Of a stretch of DNA of 64,000 nucleotides, positions 1 to 10,951 are shown in pieces. Source of the DNA: Owenia fusiformis (taxonomy: Eukaryota > Annelida > Polychaeta > Sabellida > Oweniidae); contig CAIIXF020000012.1 in NCBI GenBank assembly GCA_903813345.2, forward strand, positions 30,715,001-30,779,000. Direction: 5' to 3'. The notes beneath the pieces are model-generated. The model was not told where the DNA came from. It did no database searches and was given only the letters and a program-made list of their open reading frames with translations. The translations under genes were made by a program, and so were the position numbers. How positions within the stretch are numbered: the first letter of the stretch is position 1; each line of letters starts with the position of its first letter.

Positions 1-425
1 TACTTGGAGTTTAAGTACACTTAAACCTACTATACACACCATTGAAGTTGGCATGGCTTCGTTTTTAAAGTATTAAAAAACACCTTACCCGGAAGTGGTA
101 TTTACAGGAGTGACACCTTAACCCATCAGTTTTATGACGTGCACTTCCGCGTGGGACTATATCTTGTACATCTTTACAGCGGGAATTTCAAATTTTTGTC
201 AGTGTAGACATAAAAAGTTGCGGTCCTCATACTCGCGCGTTTTTCAATATTTTCATTTGAAACTCGCAAGAACGGTGCTTTGAATCTAGCTCTATACTCT
301 TTCAAAACGTCATGTAGACACATGATTATGCACATGTATGATAGTGCACAGTAACATTATATAGGCATAGAATAATAAAAGTGGAGCCTGAAAAGTCAAA
401 TATGGTGCTATGTTGAAAAGGTTTC
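1..425. other. No gene seen
   Basis: AT-rich sequence up to the edge of the palindromic element. I see no coding exon, RNA gene or clear repeat. Short open frames reading in from the neighbouring minisatellite are not genes. Confidence 0.5.
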
Positions 426-537
426 CGGACAACTCGGACCCAGGACAAGTCGGACCCTGGACAACTCGGACCCAAGACATCTCGGACCCAAGACAACTCG
501 GACCCAAGACAACTCGGACCCAAGACAACTCGGACCA
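426..537 (+). repeat. 16-bp minisatellite, left arm
   Basis: About seven tandem units of CAACTCGGACCCAAGA. The first two units have CCAGGA or CCTGGA in place of CCAAGA, and the same variants sit at the outer end of the right-arm array. The arms therefore match unit by unit. Confidence 0.9.
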
Positions 538-1197
538 CTTTTTAAAATAATGATTTTTATCATTGTTTAGGGTTTTTTATGCTTATTAAATATATTATAC
601 ATTGTGAATACATATTTTGTACTAATTTGATTAAAATGTTTTAATTTGACTTATTTGATAAAGATTAAGTAGAAGCTATTGAAGCTATAAACCCAAGACA
701 ACTCGGACCACTTTCTGAAATGTTCGTTTTTGTAAGGTACTTTTTTGTTTTCATGATATGGGATTATTTGTAAATGTTTAGCATGACATGGTTTAGATAT
801 ATTGTGAATTTATATTTTGTGTTTACATGTAAAGATGAACAAGATGTTTCAATTAACCTACTTGATGAGAGTTGAGAATACAACTTGTTATATAGAGGTG
901 TTAATGAGTCTTTTCATACAGTTAATACCAACTCATATAGAAAATCACTAAGGAATTAAAACAATAATAATTTTAATCCTAATCTCATTATCTTATTTAC
1001 ATTCATCACCGTGAAGTCATATTATTAATATCACTGAAAGACCTATGTCACATAGAGATCAATGAAATAGTTTGCATTCTGTTAATACTAAAGTTTTTTT
1101 GATAATTTAATCTTAATCTCACAGACAGATTGAGGAATGTGTTTGTACTCTGTAAATCCTCATTTTTATCATTTAATTAAGAAATATAGACTGAACA

Positions 1198-1329
1198 TCA
1201 GTTGTTATATGGACAAATAAACCCCGCAGGGCTAGGCATGAACGTGTTCTGTACCCAAAATGGCCGCAGGGAGTGAGGGGTCCGAAAACTGTCTAGCCCT
1301 AAAGGGTTTATTCGTCGATATAACACCTG
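1198..1329. mobile_element. Hairpin MITE inside the palindromic element
   Basis: Terminal inverted repeats of about 35 bp: the left starts CAGTTGTTATATGGAC at 1198 and the right ends ATATAACACCTG at 1329, with AGGGCTAG and CTAGCCCT at the inner edges. It is about 130 bp and non-coding. An AT dinucleotide flanks each side but is too short to count as a proven target duplication. The superfamily is unknown. Confidence 0.65.
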
Positions 1330-1869
1330 ATCTGATATTACGATCTGAACATGAAAACTCACCAAAATATTAAGTTGATTTAAAACAATTACATCAAATA
1401 ACACCATATTTGAATTCAAAATATGTATAAAATGTCAGACTAAACATAAAACAAAAATAAAATAAAAACCATATCATGATAAAAATCATAATTTCAAAAA
1501 GTGGTCCGAGTTGTCTTGGATCTTTAGCTTCAATATTTTGTTCTTAATTTTCTCCAATTAAGTTTATTTCAAACAATTACATCAAATTAACATAATATTT
1601 GAATTCAAAATGTATATAGTATGTCATACTAAACATAAAATAAAAACCATATCATGATAAAAATCATAATCTCAAAAGTGGTCCGAGTTGTCTTGGGTCT
1701 TTAGCTTCAATATTTTCTTCTTAACTATCATCAAATAATAAGTTGATTTAAAACAATTTCTTCAAATTAACACAATTAATGAATGCAAAGTACATAATAT
1801 ATGTCATCTAAACATAAAACAAAAATTAAAACCCCATATTATGATGTTAATATCATCATTTCAAAAAGT

Positions 1870-1980
1870 GGTCCGAGTTGTCTTGGGTCCGAGTTGTCTT
1901 GGGTCCGAGATGTCTTGGGTCCGAGTTGTCCAGGGTCCGAGTTGTCCTGGGTCCGAGTTGTCCTGGGTCCGAGTTGTCCA
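1870..1980 (-). repeat. 16-bp minisatellite, right arm
   Basis: Seven tandem units with GTCCGAG recurring every 16 bp from 1871 to 1967. This is the reverse complement of the array at 426-537. Confidence 0.9.
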
Positions 1981-2030
1981 GTTACCGTTGAAAAGCCAAG
2001 AGAAATTCTACAGTATCAGCATATAAAATA

Positions 2031-3182
2031 GATAGTTTATATATTACTTTATCATACACCTTGGTTCAAATTATACATGATGTTTTCATTGAACAGACAA
2101 GTCTTGAAAAATAAAAATTCATTTTTATTTCACTTCCACAATATTTTAACTTTAAACTTTTTAATATGAGACTGGATGTTAATCTGTTTTTTTATATATT
2201 CATATTCAATTAAAAGTTTATTGCGCAGACATATTTTCAGATAAAGCTTAATTTAAAATCTTTGAACATCTTTACATCTCAGTTGCGGCCAGAAATTTTG
2301 ACTGATGCTAGGCGTTTCGGATTGAGGGGTCGTCTCAACAAACTTAATTCCAGTTAACCATCAATTTCTGTATTTCATAGAGGATAAAGTCATAATTCTG
2401 TTATTTATGTTTGATTATGGTAAATCCTGTACTTCATAAAATATATTTAACTGTGGTAAATTCTGTATTCATTGTAGTAAACATTTATTTATACTGTATT
2501 GTTTCATTGGTAAAAATAAATAATTGTGCTATTAAATATAAAGTTTCACATTTCTTATTGAACTTGATAATTACTGTTGTCATGGAGATAGTAAGAAATG
2601 CATTCATTTGTTTTACTTTAAATCTTTCCAAATCCAAGTGTGATTTTTATCAATGTGTGCCTCAATGACACCATTAATTCTAAAGTTATTCCATTTTCTA
2701 ACCATTTCACAAACATTTCTTTTCATATAATACTTCTTAATTGGCATCATTTCCATGTTTAAATTGCTTACAGTATATATAGATATTATCATCAGTTTTC
2801 ATTCCACAAACGAAATATCAATTATTTTGCCCAATATTTCCGTTTCATTATTTTGAAACATTGAATATATGTTTTAATTGGCAGTTTAAAATGGTGCTCA
2901 TTAACTAAGTCCAATATTCAACGTCCCTTTAATATCTATTTAGGGTCAAATCAATACTAGGCTTAGAAGGTCATATGATTCTCAATTTGATTTTGATATT
3001 GCAGCTATGTGTGTTGTGTTTTCAAGTGTTATTTTATATATGTCCGACAAATCGAATTATGGTTTTGATACTATCTAGATGTATCTAGATGTCTCGTTCA
3101 TTCATTTGAATATCAAAAATCATAACTGCCTGGAAAGTAATATGAATAAAGTATGTAGATAAATGAATTAAGAAGCAAAAGT
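2031..3182. other. No gene seen
   Basis: AT-rich sequence without recognisable exons or repeats. The 85-codon open frame at 2411-2668 has no family resemblance and composition typical of non-coding DNA. Confidence 0.4.
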
Positions 3183-3557
3183 CTTTTCTGGGTCAATGCG
3201 AATGGCATGATTTCCTCGAGTCTCTTCAGTTGCAAGGCAACCATACTGGGACCGATTCGCGTCGTTCCACTACTGCCCTTGGTGGGGGCCCGCTACCATA
3301 CTATATGACTCCCGGAGTTTACTAAAGTACGTTAGTGGAGGAACCAACCACAGTCTCACAATCTGTCTCTGGCAAGAGCGGTCAGAGAACCAACCCATGC
3401 CAAGGGCCGGTAAACGGTTGGACCTTCGGACCGGGTGTCCGTAGTGACAATGATCAACAACTCCGTACCTGGGGCTCGAACGCGGGACCTCCGTATCCCA
3501 CGACGTTCAACCGCAAAGTATCCTCTCAGTCTACGCGACTAGGCTACCCAGCTTAGG
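3183..3557 (-). repeat. tRNA-derived SINE
   Basis: A GC-rich island of about 370 bp in AT-rich DNA. Read on the minus strand from 3557 it starts like a tRNA. A box A-like stretch, TAGCCTAGTCGCGTAGA, is at 3546-3530, and a box B-like stretch, GCGTTCGAGCC, is at 3483-3473, about 50 bp downstream as in tRNA promoters. The tRNA-unrelated body continues to about 3183. The head does not fold as an intact tRNA, so this is a polymerase III retroposon and not a tRNA gene. The plus-strand 73-codon open frame across it is spurious. Confidence 0.6.
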
Positions 3558-3987
3558 TGTCAAAACTGCTAAAAATAATGTAGTTGTTACAATTATTTGC
3601 TTGGATAAACATGATATTACATTTCTTAATTGATTAATCTGATTTAGTTGGAATCGAAGTTCGACCAACGATCAAGGCAATGCAATCAACAACTTTTGCA
3701 AATGTCGTAAAGACAGAAAGTACAAGAATCGTGATCAATGTAAAGTATAATATTTAAGACACATCTTTGAATATCGGGTAGGAGAAACATTCCAAAATGA
3801 AGAAGAATCATTTAGAACATTTGATTTGTTGCCATTATATCAATTGCGTCTCAAATGAATGAAATAAAAGGTATCGCGGGCCTGTGACTAAAGCCGATGA
3901 GTGAAAACAATTATAATTGACGAATCTAGATCGCTCGATATAACGGTAAGTGAATAGGTTTGTGTAGATACGTCGAGGAAAATAAGC
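3558..3987. other. No gene seen
   Basis: Unique-looking sequence between the SINE and the first 5.8-kb duplicated segment. I recognise nothing in it. Confidence 0.4.
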
Positions 3988-4245
3988 TATTTCGACGCTT
4001 GAAATAATCTGATTATGCTTATTAATAATTACGCGTGGCTATTAAACACAAGTGTTGTGTAGAACAAAAACAAGAAAACTGAACGACCTATTAAGGAACT
4101 GTATTTCAAATGTTCAAGATATTTCCGCATGTTCAAAAACACAAAATTTATATTTTAGGCTATCCATATTTTGTCAGATATCTCCAATTCATATTACAGG
4201 GAAAACATAATCATGTTTCCGAAAATAATTTACACTCGCTACTCA

Positions 4246-4822
4246 AAATGAGGCCCGGGGGGGGGGGTTCACTGTATATAAACCTTGACGGGGATCCTCT
4301 GCCCACATGGGGTACCTTTTTTGACATTTGGTATGGCAATGGACCCAAATGTTAGGATGTGGTATGAGAATGCCCCCTCATTATGACTTTTGGGGGATGG
4401 AAATGGAGATTTTTCAACTTTCTTGTATGAGAATGGTCATGGAAAATATGTTATCTCACAATTATGGTATGGAATTGGTCTAGTAGTTACACATATCCTA
4501 ATATGAGGTTGTTTTGGTTCATTTCCTCAAAGATCGCCTTCTTCCTGGGACCTTCTTCAGTTGAAATAAATAGCTTTTTTCCTGGGAAATATTCTACTTT
4601 GGACCAGTCATGTCATTGGTATGGCATTGGTCCTATATTTTGACATTTGATATGGCATTGGTTTCATATTTGGGCATTTGGTATGGCTTTTGGGCACTAT
4701 ATCGGTTGGTATGGGAACGCATCCAAATTTGACATTTTGGTATGGGAATATATTGATATCTGAGGGTTCAGCCTAGGACCCCCGCCAAATTTTGTACACA
4801 GTGAACCCCCCGAGAATGAGGC
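4246..4822. mobile_element. MITE with GGGGGGTTCACTGT inverted ends (copy 1)
   Basis: The left end carries a poly-G run and GGTTCACTGTATATAAACC. The right end, as reverse complement, reads GGGGGGTTCACTGTGTAC. The interior is filled with short degenerate repeats of GGTATGGCATTGG type and has no open frame of interest. The element is about 575 bp, non-autonomous and of unknown superfamily. The second copy is at 13748-14323. Confidence 0.6.
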
Positions 4823-5763
4823 ACGGACACAAGTACAGAGAATAGCCTAGTGAAGGCATCTATCTAATAGTGGCTTTTCCATATAGCTTTGAAATCTCGT
4901 TAAGGTCTCGCAAGATTTTAGGAGATCTGCATTCTTAACCACTAAAGACTAACATTTTCGTCTATTTGAATTCTGTGTGTAATTTTCTATCAAAACAACT
5001 TAGTTTTTGCATTCTTATTTACCTTTATTCAAATTTTAGAGATTTTTAAGTTTTCTAAAAATGGTCAGGCTAAATCCCCATTGACACAAGGTTGAAAAAC
5101 CTTCAAAAGTTCATTTACCCTTACAAGGATCACAATTTTAATGTGAAATCACAATTCATATGTCAATAATATCATATAGTTACATTCTAATGGTGTTTTA
5201 AGTTGATTCAAATGGAATTACTTGTTAAATCAAGAAATTAAGTGACTCTTGTCATGTTATTTAGCCCTACCTATACCCATGATGCCATCTATTTTTCTAT
5301 TTATATGGAAAGGGTCAATTCTACAGAATCAAACTTTTTGGGGAATGCGTTGAGCGGGGACGTACCACATCCTTTCAGGGTGTATCATTAACAGTCTAAA
5401 GTTTAATTCTCTATTTTGTTCTGGTAAATATCATTATGATATATAAAATCGCAAAAATAACTTTCCAATGGTACGCTTAACGTGTGGCTAGCCATGCTTT
5501 ACCATGATGAATAAATGCACGCAAACCTTTGGTTTGTAAAATCGTGTTTTTAAAGTAGAATACACAATGCTTGATTTCTCGGTTATAAGACGGACCAATT
5601 TCATTTTTGTATTTAACGACATTTTAGATGATAATTTTTTATTACTATGCCCCTCATAGTAGTACTTGAATCATGAAAATAAAACGCATGGAACATCTTT
5701 AAATTCATCCATTTTGTTACATTGACGTTCCGTCAAAGTAACTAGTTGTGGAACAGTGATTAT

Positions 5764-5832
5764 GGCATTCGGTATTACGCCTTTCGGTACAATGCGCGTC
5801 GGTATAATGGGTTTCTGTATAATGCGTGGACG
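5764..5832 (+). repeat. 15-bp degenerate tandem repeat (CGGTATAATG)
   Basis: Four consecutive units of about 15-16 bp with cores CGGTATTACG, CGGTACAATG, CGGTATAATG and CTGTATAATG. The same array occurs in copy 2 at about 15264-15332. Confidence 0.6.
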
Positions 5833-6304
5833 ATAAAATATTCATTTCCATAAGTATAAGTACAACCTTGAGAAATGCCAACTTTCAATCCACTTATACT
5901 TATAACGTATATATGTAGTTATACGCATAAACATAAGTTGTGCTTTCACTTATGAGCGAAATCTCTCTAATACTAGATAATTTCTATTGTCATCTACATA
6001 ATCAAGTAAATGTTTTGTAATGATCGTATCTACTATAAATGAAGAAGTTATGTTTCGTAACGTAAACATTTTAGATGATTTATTCAAGTATTTTACTACA
6101 TTTTATTTGTATAGCCTAGTATGGAAATCATTTATTTGTAATTGTTTATTTTTTACAGTACATTATTTTGAAAAATATTATTATTACTAGTATTAAATAA
6201 GTGAATTATTGAAATAAATATATTTGTGTTATGTTCAAGTAGACAAATGCTGTCGGACTAAAATGTGTTCGTTGGTGTTTCTATATGTTTAGTTTATTAG
6301 TTCA

Positions 6305-6560
6305 GTTTTTTTATCTTATGTTATATCAATTATTGACAAAACATGATCATGATAAAGTGGATTGCAGACATATTTATTGTAAATACCCGGATGACTTTAC
6401 ACCGAACGAAGTGCATGCATGTATGGTGTTAATTTCTGTTATTATGTGGCCAATAATTGACAAACAGAAACTAATGAATTGGATTGCAGACATGTTCATT
6501 GTAAATACCCGGATTAGGTTACACTGAACGAAATATATGCATAAATGTATAATTCACACT
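6305..6560 (+). repeat. Two-copy ~120-bp imperfect tandem duplication
   Basis: ATTGACAAA ... GGATTGCAGACAT ... GTAAATACCCGGAT ... ACCGAACGAA occurs twice in a row. This produces an 80-codon open frame (6285-6527) with internal repetition. There is no domain and no splice context, so I treat it as non-coding. The same pair is in copy 2 near 15820-16070. Confidence 0.55.
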
Positions 6561-7051
6561 ATAATGGGACATCTCCAATGTCCTGCTGAAAAACCTAATA
6601 GACAATGCATAAATTGAGTTCAAATAATGACATAAGAGAGGAATACTGTTCACTGTAATAAGTTTATTCTTTAATTCACATGGCACATATTTCTTTATAA
6701 ATTTCTTTGAGACAATTGTGTCTGTAGTATAGTAAGTAACACTTAAGAAGACAAAAAGACAACAAAAGTCGAGTGACAAAACTCTTAATTCACTAGGCCT
6801 ATTGTCATACATTGCACTTGTAAAATTGTAACAATTCTTTTAATTCACACATTTCCACCATATTTCCTCTTTTGACATTATTATTGCAGTACTTAAACCA
6901 ACTTTACATTTGTGGCAATATTCAGTCCGATGCAATGCTCAAAATGACTAAATTGTCATTTTTCTAACATTACTGCATTTCAACATGATTCCTCATTCAC
7001 ACAGTGGTCGTTCTATTCACTTTAAAATTTAAAAAAATTAAATGAACTTCT

Positions 7052-7137
7052 CGTCTAGCTACAAGCCCCTGTGACCCCCCCAGTGAGAAGGTTTTAGTCA
7101 AGTAGAAGGAGGGGGGTCACAGGGGCTTGTAGCGAGA
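7052..7137. mobile_element. Short hairpin MITE, family M (copy 1)
   Basis: Near-perfect inverted repeat: GTCTAGCTACAAGCCCCTG with GACCCCCC on the left, its complement GGGGGGTC...CAGGGGCTTGTAGC on the right, and a 30-bp loop containing AGTCAAGTAGAA. Total ~86 bp. It is repeated in the second segment (16613-16699), and a diverged third copy sits upstream of TPST (22612-22706). Confidence 0.7.
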
Positions 7138-7783
7138 CCAATGAGCTGCAGGAATTTCTGTCATTTTTATACATCTATCTATCCATCTGATTTTTTGACA
7201 TTTCCATAATTTGAGGGTGCAATTATATGAATTAAGGGAGTAAGGTAATTGCCAGAAACTTTGTAAAGTTGAAAAATCTTAAATCAATATATTGTCTCTA
7301 ACAATGACATAATTTACATGGTCACAACAATTGATCTAAGAATTATTAACTTAATGACATCATAGTAAGAATTGAAGTACAGTATATCAATTATATTATG
7401 GCAACAATAATTCAGGAATCCTTCACTTTAGGAGTTTTTTCTCGTTATTACCCTCTGATTAATATATTCATCATAGTTTTATTCATTTTTAATCAATTTC
7501 AAAAATAAATTTACGATGTACCACCCTGTATTTTTATTGTCATGTATTACAAGACAAGACATGATTCACATGTTGTGGCATCTCTTGGATATCCTGAACA
7601 CCATATAGTACAGACAGGAGGTGACATCTATTTTTCTCTACAGAGAAAATACCATTATATACTGTTTTTGTATTCTCTAATACATAAAATAGATGTATCA
7701 AGTGTATTCATGTGTCTTGTTAATTTTGTGCAATGTTCATAGAATTCTCAATAATTGGAATTCTGGTATACGTATTGTTGTAG

Positions 7784-8118
7784 TTTTAGCTGGCATAAGC
7801 TTTCTCTAAAATGCCCATGGTTTTAGCATAAGCTTTCTCTAAAAAGCCCATGGTTTTAGCATAAGCTTTCTCTTAAAAGCCCATGGTTTTAGCATAAGCT
7901 TTCTCTAAAAAGCCAATGGTATTAGCATAAGCTTTCTCTAAAAAGCCAATGGTTTTAGCATAAGCTTTCTCTTAAAAGCCCATGGTTTTAGCATAAGCTT
8001 TCTCTAAAAAGCCCATGGTTTTAGCATAAACTTTCTCTAAAAAGCCAATGGAATTAGCATAAGCTTTCTCTAAAAAGTCAATGGTTTTAGGATAAGCTTT
8101 CTCTTGAAAGCCAATGGG
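7784..8118 (+). repeat. 33-bp tandem array, 10 units (copy 1)
   Basis: Ten units of 33 bp with core TTTTAGCATAAGCTTTCTCT followed by AAAAAGCCCATGG or a variant, each with a HindIII-type AAGCTT. Units differ at a few diagnostic sites (CCCATGG or CCAATGG; CTCTAAA or CTCTTAAA; TTTTAG, TATTAG or AATTAG), which allows unit-by-unit comparison with the array at 17345-17678. There are no unique spacers, so this is not a CRISPR. Confidence 0.95.
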
Positions 8119-9320
8119 TAGCTTTACTTTCTCCATTATATACAACAAATAAAGTATGAAGGAAGTTTGATCATCAAGTAGCTATATTGTGTCCAATGAT
8201 TGGAACTTTTTCTATTATCCAATGTACAATTAATCATTAAAAAGGAACTGTTCCTATAAGCAATATGCACAATTTTAAAATTCAATTCATCGATTAAAGG
8301 AACAGTTTTTACATCAATGATTCAAAGAAACAGGATAAATAAACAATACGTACTTCAAAAAAAAAAGATGTACAACTTATTTCTAAATATCTACTTCTAA
8401 AATTTAATGGAGAGATCAATTCTAAAGTACTTTCTCAAACACACTATTGGCTTTTATTGAACAAAAAACAGTTAACAGTGGTGGGTGGATGAGTTCAGAA
8501 TTACCAGAAGAAGTCATTAATAAAATACAGTATACAATAGGTTCAACTGGCAACAAAGTAAGTTTACAATACTCAATCTGGAACAGTACAATAGAATCCC
8601 TATTTTGATATCAGAGATTTCCATTTATAATAAGAAAAATAAGGTCAATATATCAATGCTTACCTAGAAATTACTTTTCTGTAAAACATTGAAATATAGA
8701 CCTGACCCCTTAGGCCATCCATCCAGCTTTAAGACCATGGGGTCTTATAAGGGGTTAATACCCTCACATTTGTCTTCATTTGTACACACTATCTAGCTAA
8801 ATATAAAATACTAAATTGCACATTTCGACTGTTCTATCAGTATTATGCATGATTGCATCTTAATTTCAAATGAAATTACAATTGTCTGCATTCATATGTC
8901 TTGATATTAAAACATGATTAAACAGTATTGTTTTCATTTAAAAGTTTCAATTATGTTTTTGTTTTCTAAAAATGTGTTGATTTCCAGTGACCCTCATAAG
9001 ATTTGGCATTAGTACATTTAAACATATAATTATCTTTGACTGGCCTTATTACATGTATTATTTTACTATTCATGATAAACTTTTACTTTCGAATTAAATA
9101 CAATAGAGAGATGCCACAAACGTCATTTAAGTTTTCAAGTGCATATCCCAAGCATAAAATAATATTTACAATTAAAACACAACACAGTTGACAGTTAATA
9201 ACATCCTTCCCTTAAATTCCAGATCAAAAATTCTTGGATAACAAAAGTACTGTTTTTCCCAACATTCATTTTTTATCATACCTGCAACTATGTACCTGTC
9301 ACATGACCCCATGTTATATT

Positions 9321-9525
9321 GTACACTATATTTGTCTTAAATTTGGTGCTACTTAAATTGGCAATTTTATGTTTTTGGGCCAACTGGCATCTATTTCATG
9401 TGACAGTTTCCAACAAAAAACATGTCAAAATCCCAGGAATTTTGGCACCTGTTTAATTTGGCGATTTTTTAATTGGCCAAATTTGCCAAATTAAAAGCTT
9501 GCCACACTAAAGACAAATACAGTAC
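9321..9525. mobile_element. MITE with GTATTTGTCTTTAATTT ends
   Basis: The left end is GTACACTATATTTGTCTTAA with ATTTGG inside. The right end, as reverse complement, is GTACTGTATTTGTCTTTAG, with a second ATTTGG-type match deeper inside. About 205 bp, non-coding. The version in the second segment (about 18880-19061) has lost bases near both ends. Confidence 0.5.
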
Positions 9526-9780
9526 TCATCATTTACAAGACAAATTACTGAATATATCAGATATTACAAATCATGAGTTGATGTCATGAAGGTGATGTCA
9601 TGAGGTTGATGTCATGAATCTAAAATATAATTCTAACCCTCCACTGTGATAATTTGATTTAAAATAGATGAGAAAAGGAGCTTTTGAATATATGGCACTG
9701 AGATCAAATGGTCTATTTGACTGAAGTTTTTTATCTTATTTTTACAGATATGGCATAAGAAGAGAAAATAAGTAAAATGA

Positions 9781-9887
9781 TTCTTCGCATTTCTACCCTT
9801 AGGGTAGGAAACCTATAATTTTAACACTGCACTGCTGCAACTGTTTTCAGATCAATTAGGGGCCTCTTGTTTGAAACTCCAGTGTCA
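9781..9887 (-). pseudogene. Inverted fragment of the EADTR/TGCDT family gene
   Basis: On the minus strand, bases 9886-9826 translate as DTGVSNKRPLIDLKTVAAVQ before a stop. The same stretch occurs on the plus strand at about 11340-11390 (DTGVSNKRRLIDVKTV). This is therefore a fragment of the pseudogene at 10952-11995 in opposite orientation, separated from it by the mariner element. It produces a ~47-bp inverted repeat, 9839-9885 versus 11341-11387. Confidence 0.6.
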
Positions 9888-9889
9888 TA

Positions 9890-10949
9890 CGAGGGTTGTC
9901 CCATAAGTCTTGAAATTTTTATTCTAATTCAAAAAGATTTTAATGAATTTGGCTGAAACTTGGTATGTATCAAGATCAATCAATTATCTTCAACATGGGA
10001 TAGTTTTGTAACAAAATTATGAACTTGAGTAACTATTATGGTTGCTATGGTAACTGGAGGAGTCACGGGGTGGGGCAGTAATGAAATATAGTAAAAATGG
10101 AGCCATGGGAGTATTAAGGATTTTAAAGGATGGTATGCATCTTAAATTGTGAATCACCTGTCAAGATTGACAAAAACACTGTATTCTTGGTAAAATCTTA
10201 TGAAATACCTATGTGATGTCATAATAAACTAGCACAATTGCTCAATTTTGGTACAGAGCCACAGCATTTTGAAAATCAAAATGGCAGGGATTTTGTCACC
10301 AGATGTTAAATCTTTGCGTGCAGTTGTGCAATACCATGCTATTTTAGGGCATACACCTACACAAACAAGAACAGCCATGAAAAAGTATGTAGACAGTGAA
10401 CTCCAAGTGCACCTACAATATGGAGGTGGCAGAAGAAGTTAAAAACTGGAGATACCAGCCTGGAAGATGCTCCTAGAAGTGGAAGGCCAAAATCCAGTGA
10501 CGATCTCAAATCACATATTGCAGAGAATAAGGGCTGAAAGGAGAACTACTTGTAGGAAGATTGCCATACAGTGTAGACTTTGATATTAGTAAGAGTACTG
10601 CTCACAGAGTGATGAAGAAAGACCTTGGGATGTCAAAGGTAGCCCCTAGATTCGTTCCACATATTCTGACAGAGGAGCAGAAAAGGCAACGTGTTGAGCT
10701 GAGCCAGGGGTTCGCAAATCCTTAATTTTTACGTCATATTTGTATTTTTTTATCCTGTTTTCTGCCCCGGGTACCCCCAACATTCCATTTTAAATCATCT
10801 GTAACATTGCCAAATGATCGTATTATGCTATGAAACTTACAGAGATAGTAGAAATATATCTAAGTTACAAAATGTGAAATTTTTACCATTGTATTTCAAA
10901 CATTCTATGAATTAGAATAAAAATTTCAAGACTTATGGGACAACCCTCG
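9890..10949 (+). mobile_element. Mariner-family transposon, internally deleted
   Basis: Perfect terminal inverted repeats of about 40 bp start CGAGGGTTGTCCCATAAGTC and end with the complement. Both ends are flanked by the TA expected of Tc1/mariner insertion (9888-9889 and 10950-10951). At 1060 bp it is shorter than a typical ~1.3-kb mariner. The interior holds a broken transposase and no recognisable catalytic DDD/E core, so it is non-autonomous. It sits inside copies of the EADTR/TGCDT family gene. Confidence 0.93.
10248..10725 (+). pseudogene. Mariner transposase N-terminal remnant
   Basis: An open frame from 10248 to 10442 resembles the mariner helix-turn-helix region (LRAVVQYHAILGHTPTQTR). 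After a stop the similarity continues in shifted frames: a PRSGRPKS-type hinge near 10475, ISKSTAHRVMKKDLGMSKV near 10584-10640, then FVPHILTEEQKRQRVELSQ up to about 10705. Stops and at least two frameshifts separate these blocks, and the downstream catalytic region is missing. This is a dead DNA-binding remnant of a cut-and-paste transposase. The family call rests on these motifs plus the TA-flanked inverted repeats. Confidence 0.85.
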
Positions 10950-10951
10950 TA

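Larger units (their letters stand above)
426..1980. mobile_element. Palindromic (foldback-like) element with minisatellite ends
   Basis: The left end (426-537) is about seven 16-bp units built on CAACTCGGACCCAAGA. The right end (1870-1980) is seven units of its reverse complement. Inside these lie larger inverted units of about 180-190 bp: roughly two on the left (538-860) and three on the right (1370-1560, 1561-1740, 1741-1870). Each carries one solo CAACTCGGACCACTTT or its complement (near 698, 1501 and 1679). The centre holds a small hairpin MITE. No protein is encoded: the open frames through the arrays only mirror the 16-bp repeat (16 codons per three units). I found no convincing target-site duplication. 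This looks like a non-autonomous foldback transposon, but an inverted duplication of local satellite is possible. Confidence 0.7.
3988..9772 (+). repeat. 5.8-kb duplicated segment, copy 1
   Basis: Matches 13490-19310 base for base over nearly its whole length, in direct orientation and offset by about 9.5 kb. The left boundary is shared at TATTTCGACGCTTG and the right boundary at GAGAAAATAAG. The first ~4.5 kb is nearly identical. Beyond ~8.5 kb, substitutions and small indels become frequent. No gene is recognised inside. It carries several smaller non-coding elements, listed separately. No terminal repeat or target duplication at its ends was evident, so segmental duplication is more likely than transposition of the whole unit. 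Confidence 0.93.

Noticed and set aside
3335-3556. 73-codon protein
   Set aside because: It lies antisense on a tRNA-derived SINE; box A and box B explain the conservation and GC content.
3473-3557. A functional tRNA gene
   Set aside because: Box A/B-like sequence is present, but I could not form a standard acceptor stem and anticodon arm, and a SINE body follows.
6285-6527. 80-aa protein conserved between 6285 and 15799
   Set aside because: The two are identical because the whole 5.8-kb segment is duplicated, not because of selection on a protein. The frame is made by a two-copy internal repeat.
7784-8118. CRISPR-like array of 33-bp repeats
   Set aside because: Units are directly adjacent with no unique spacers, and the DNA is eukaryotic.
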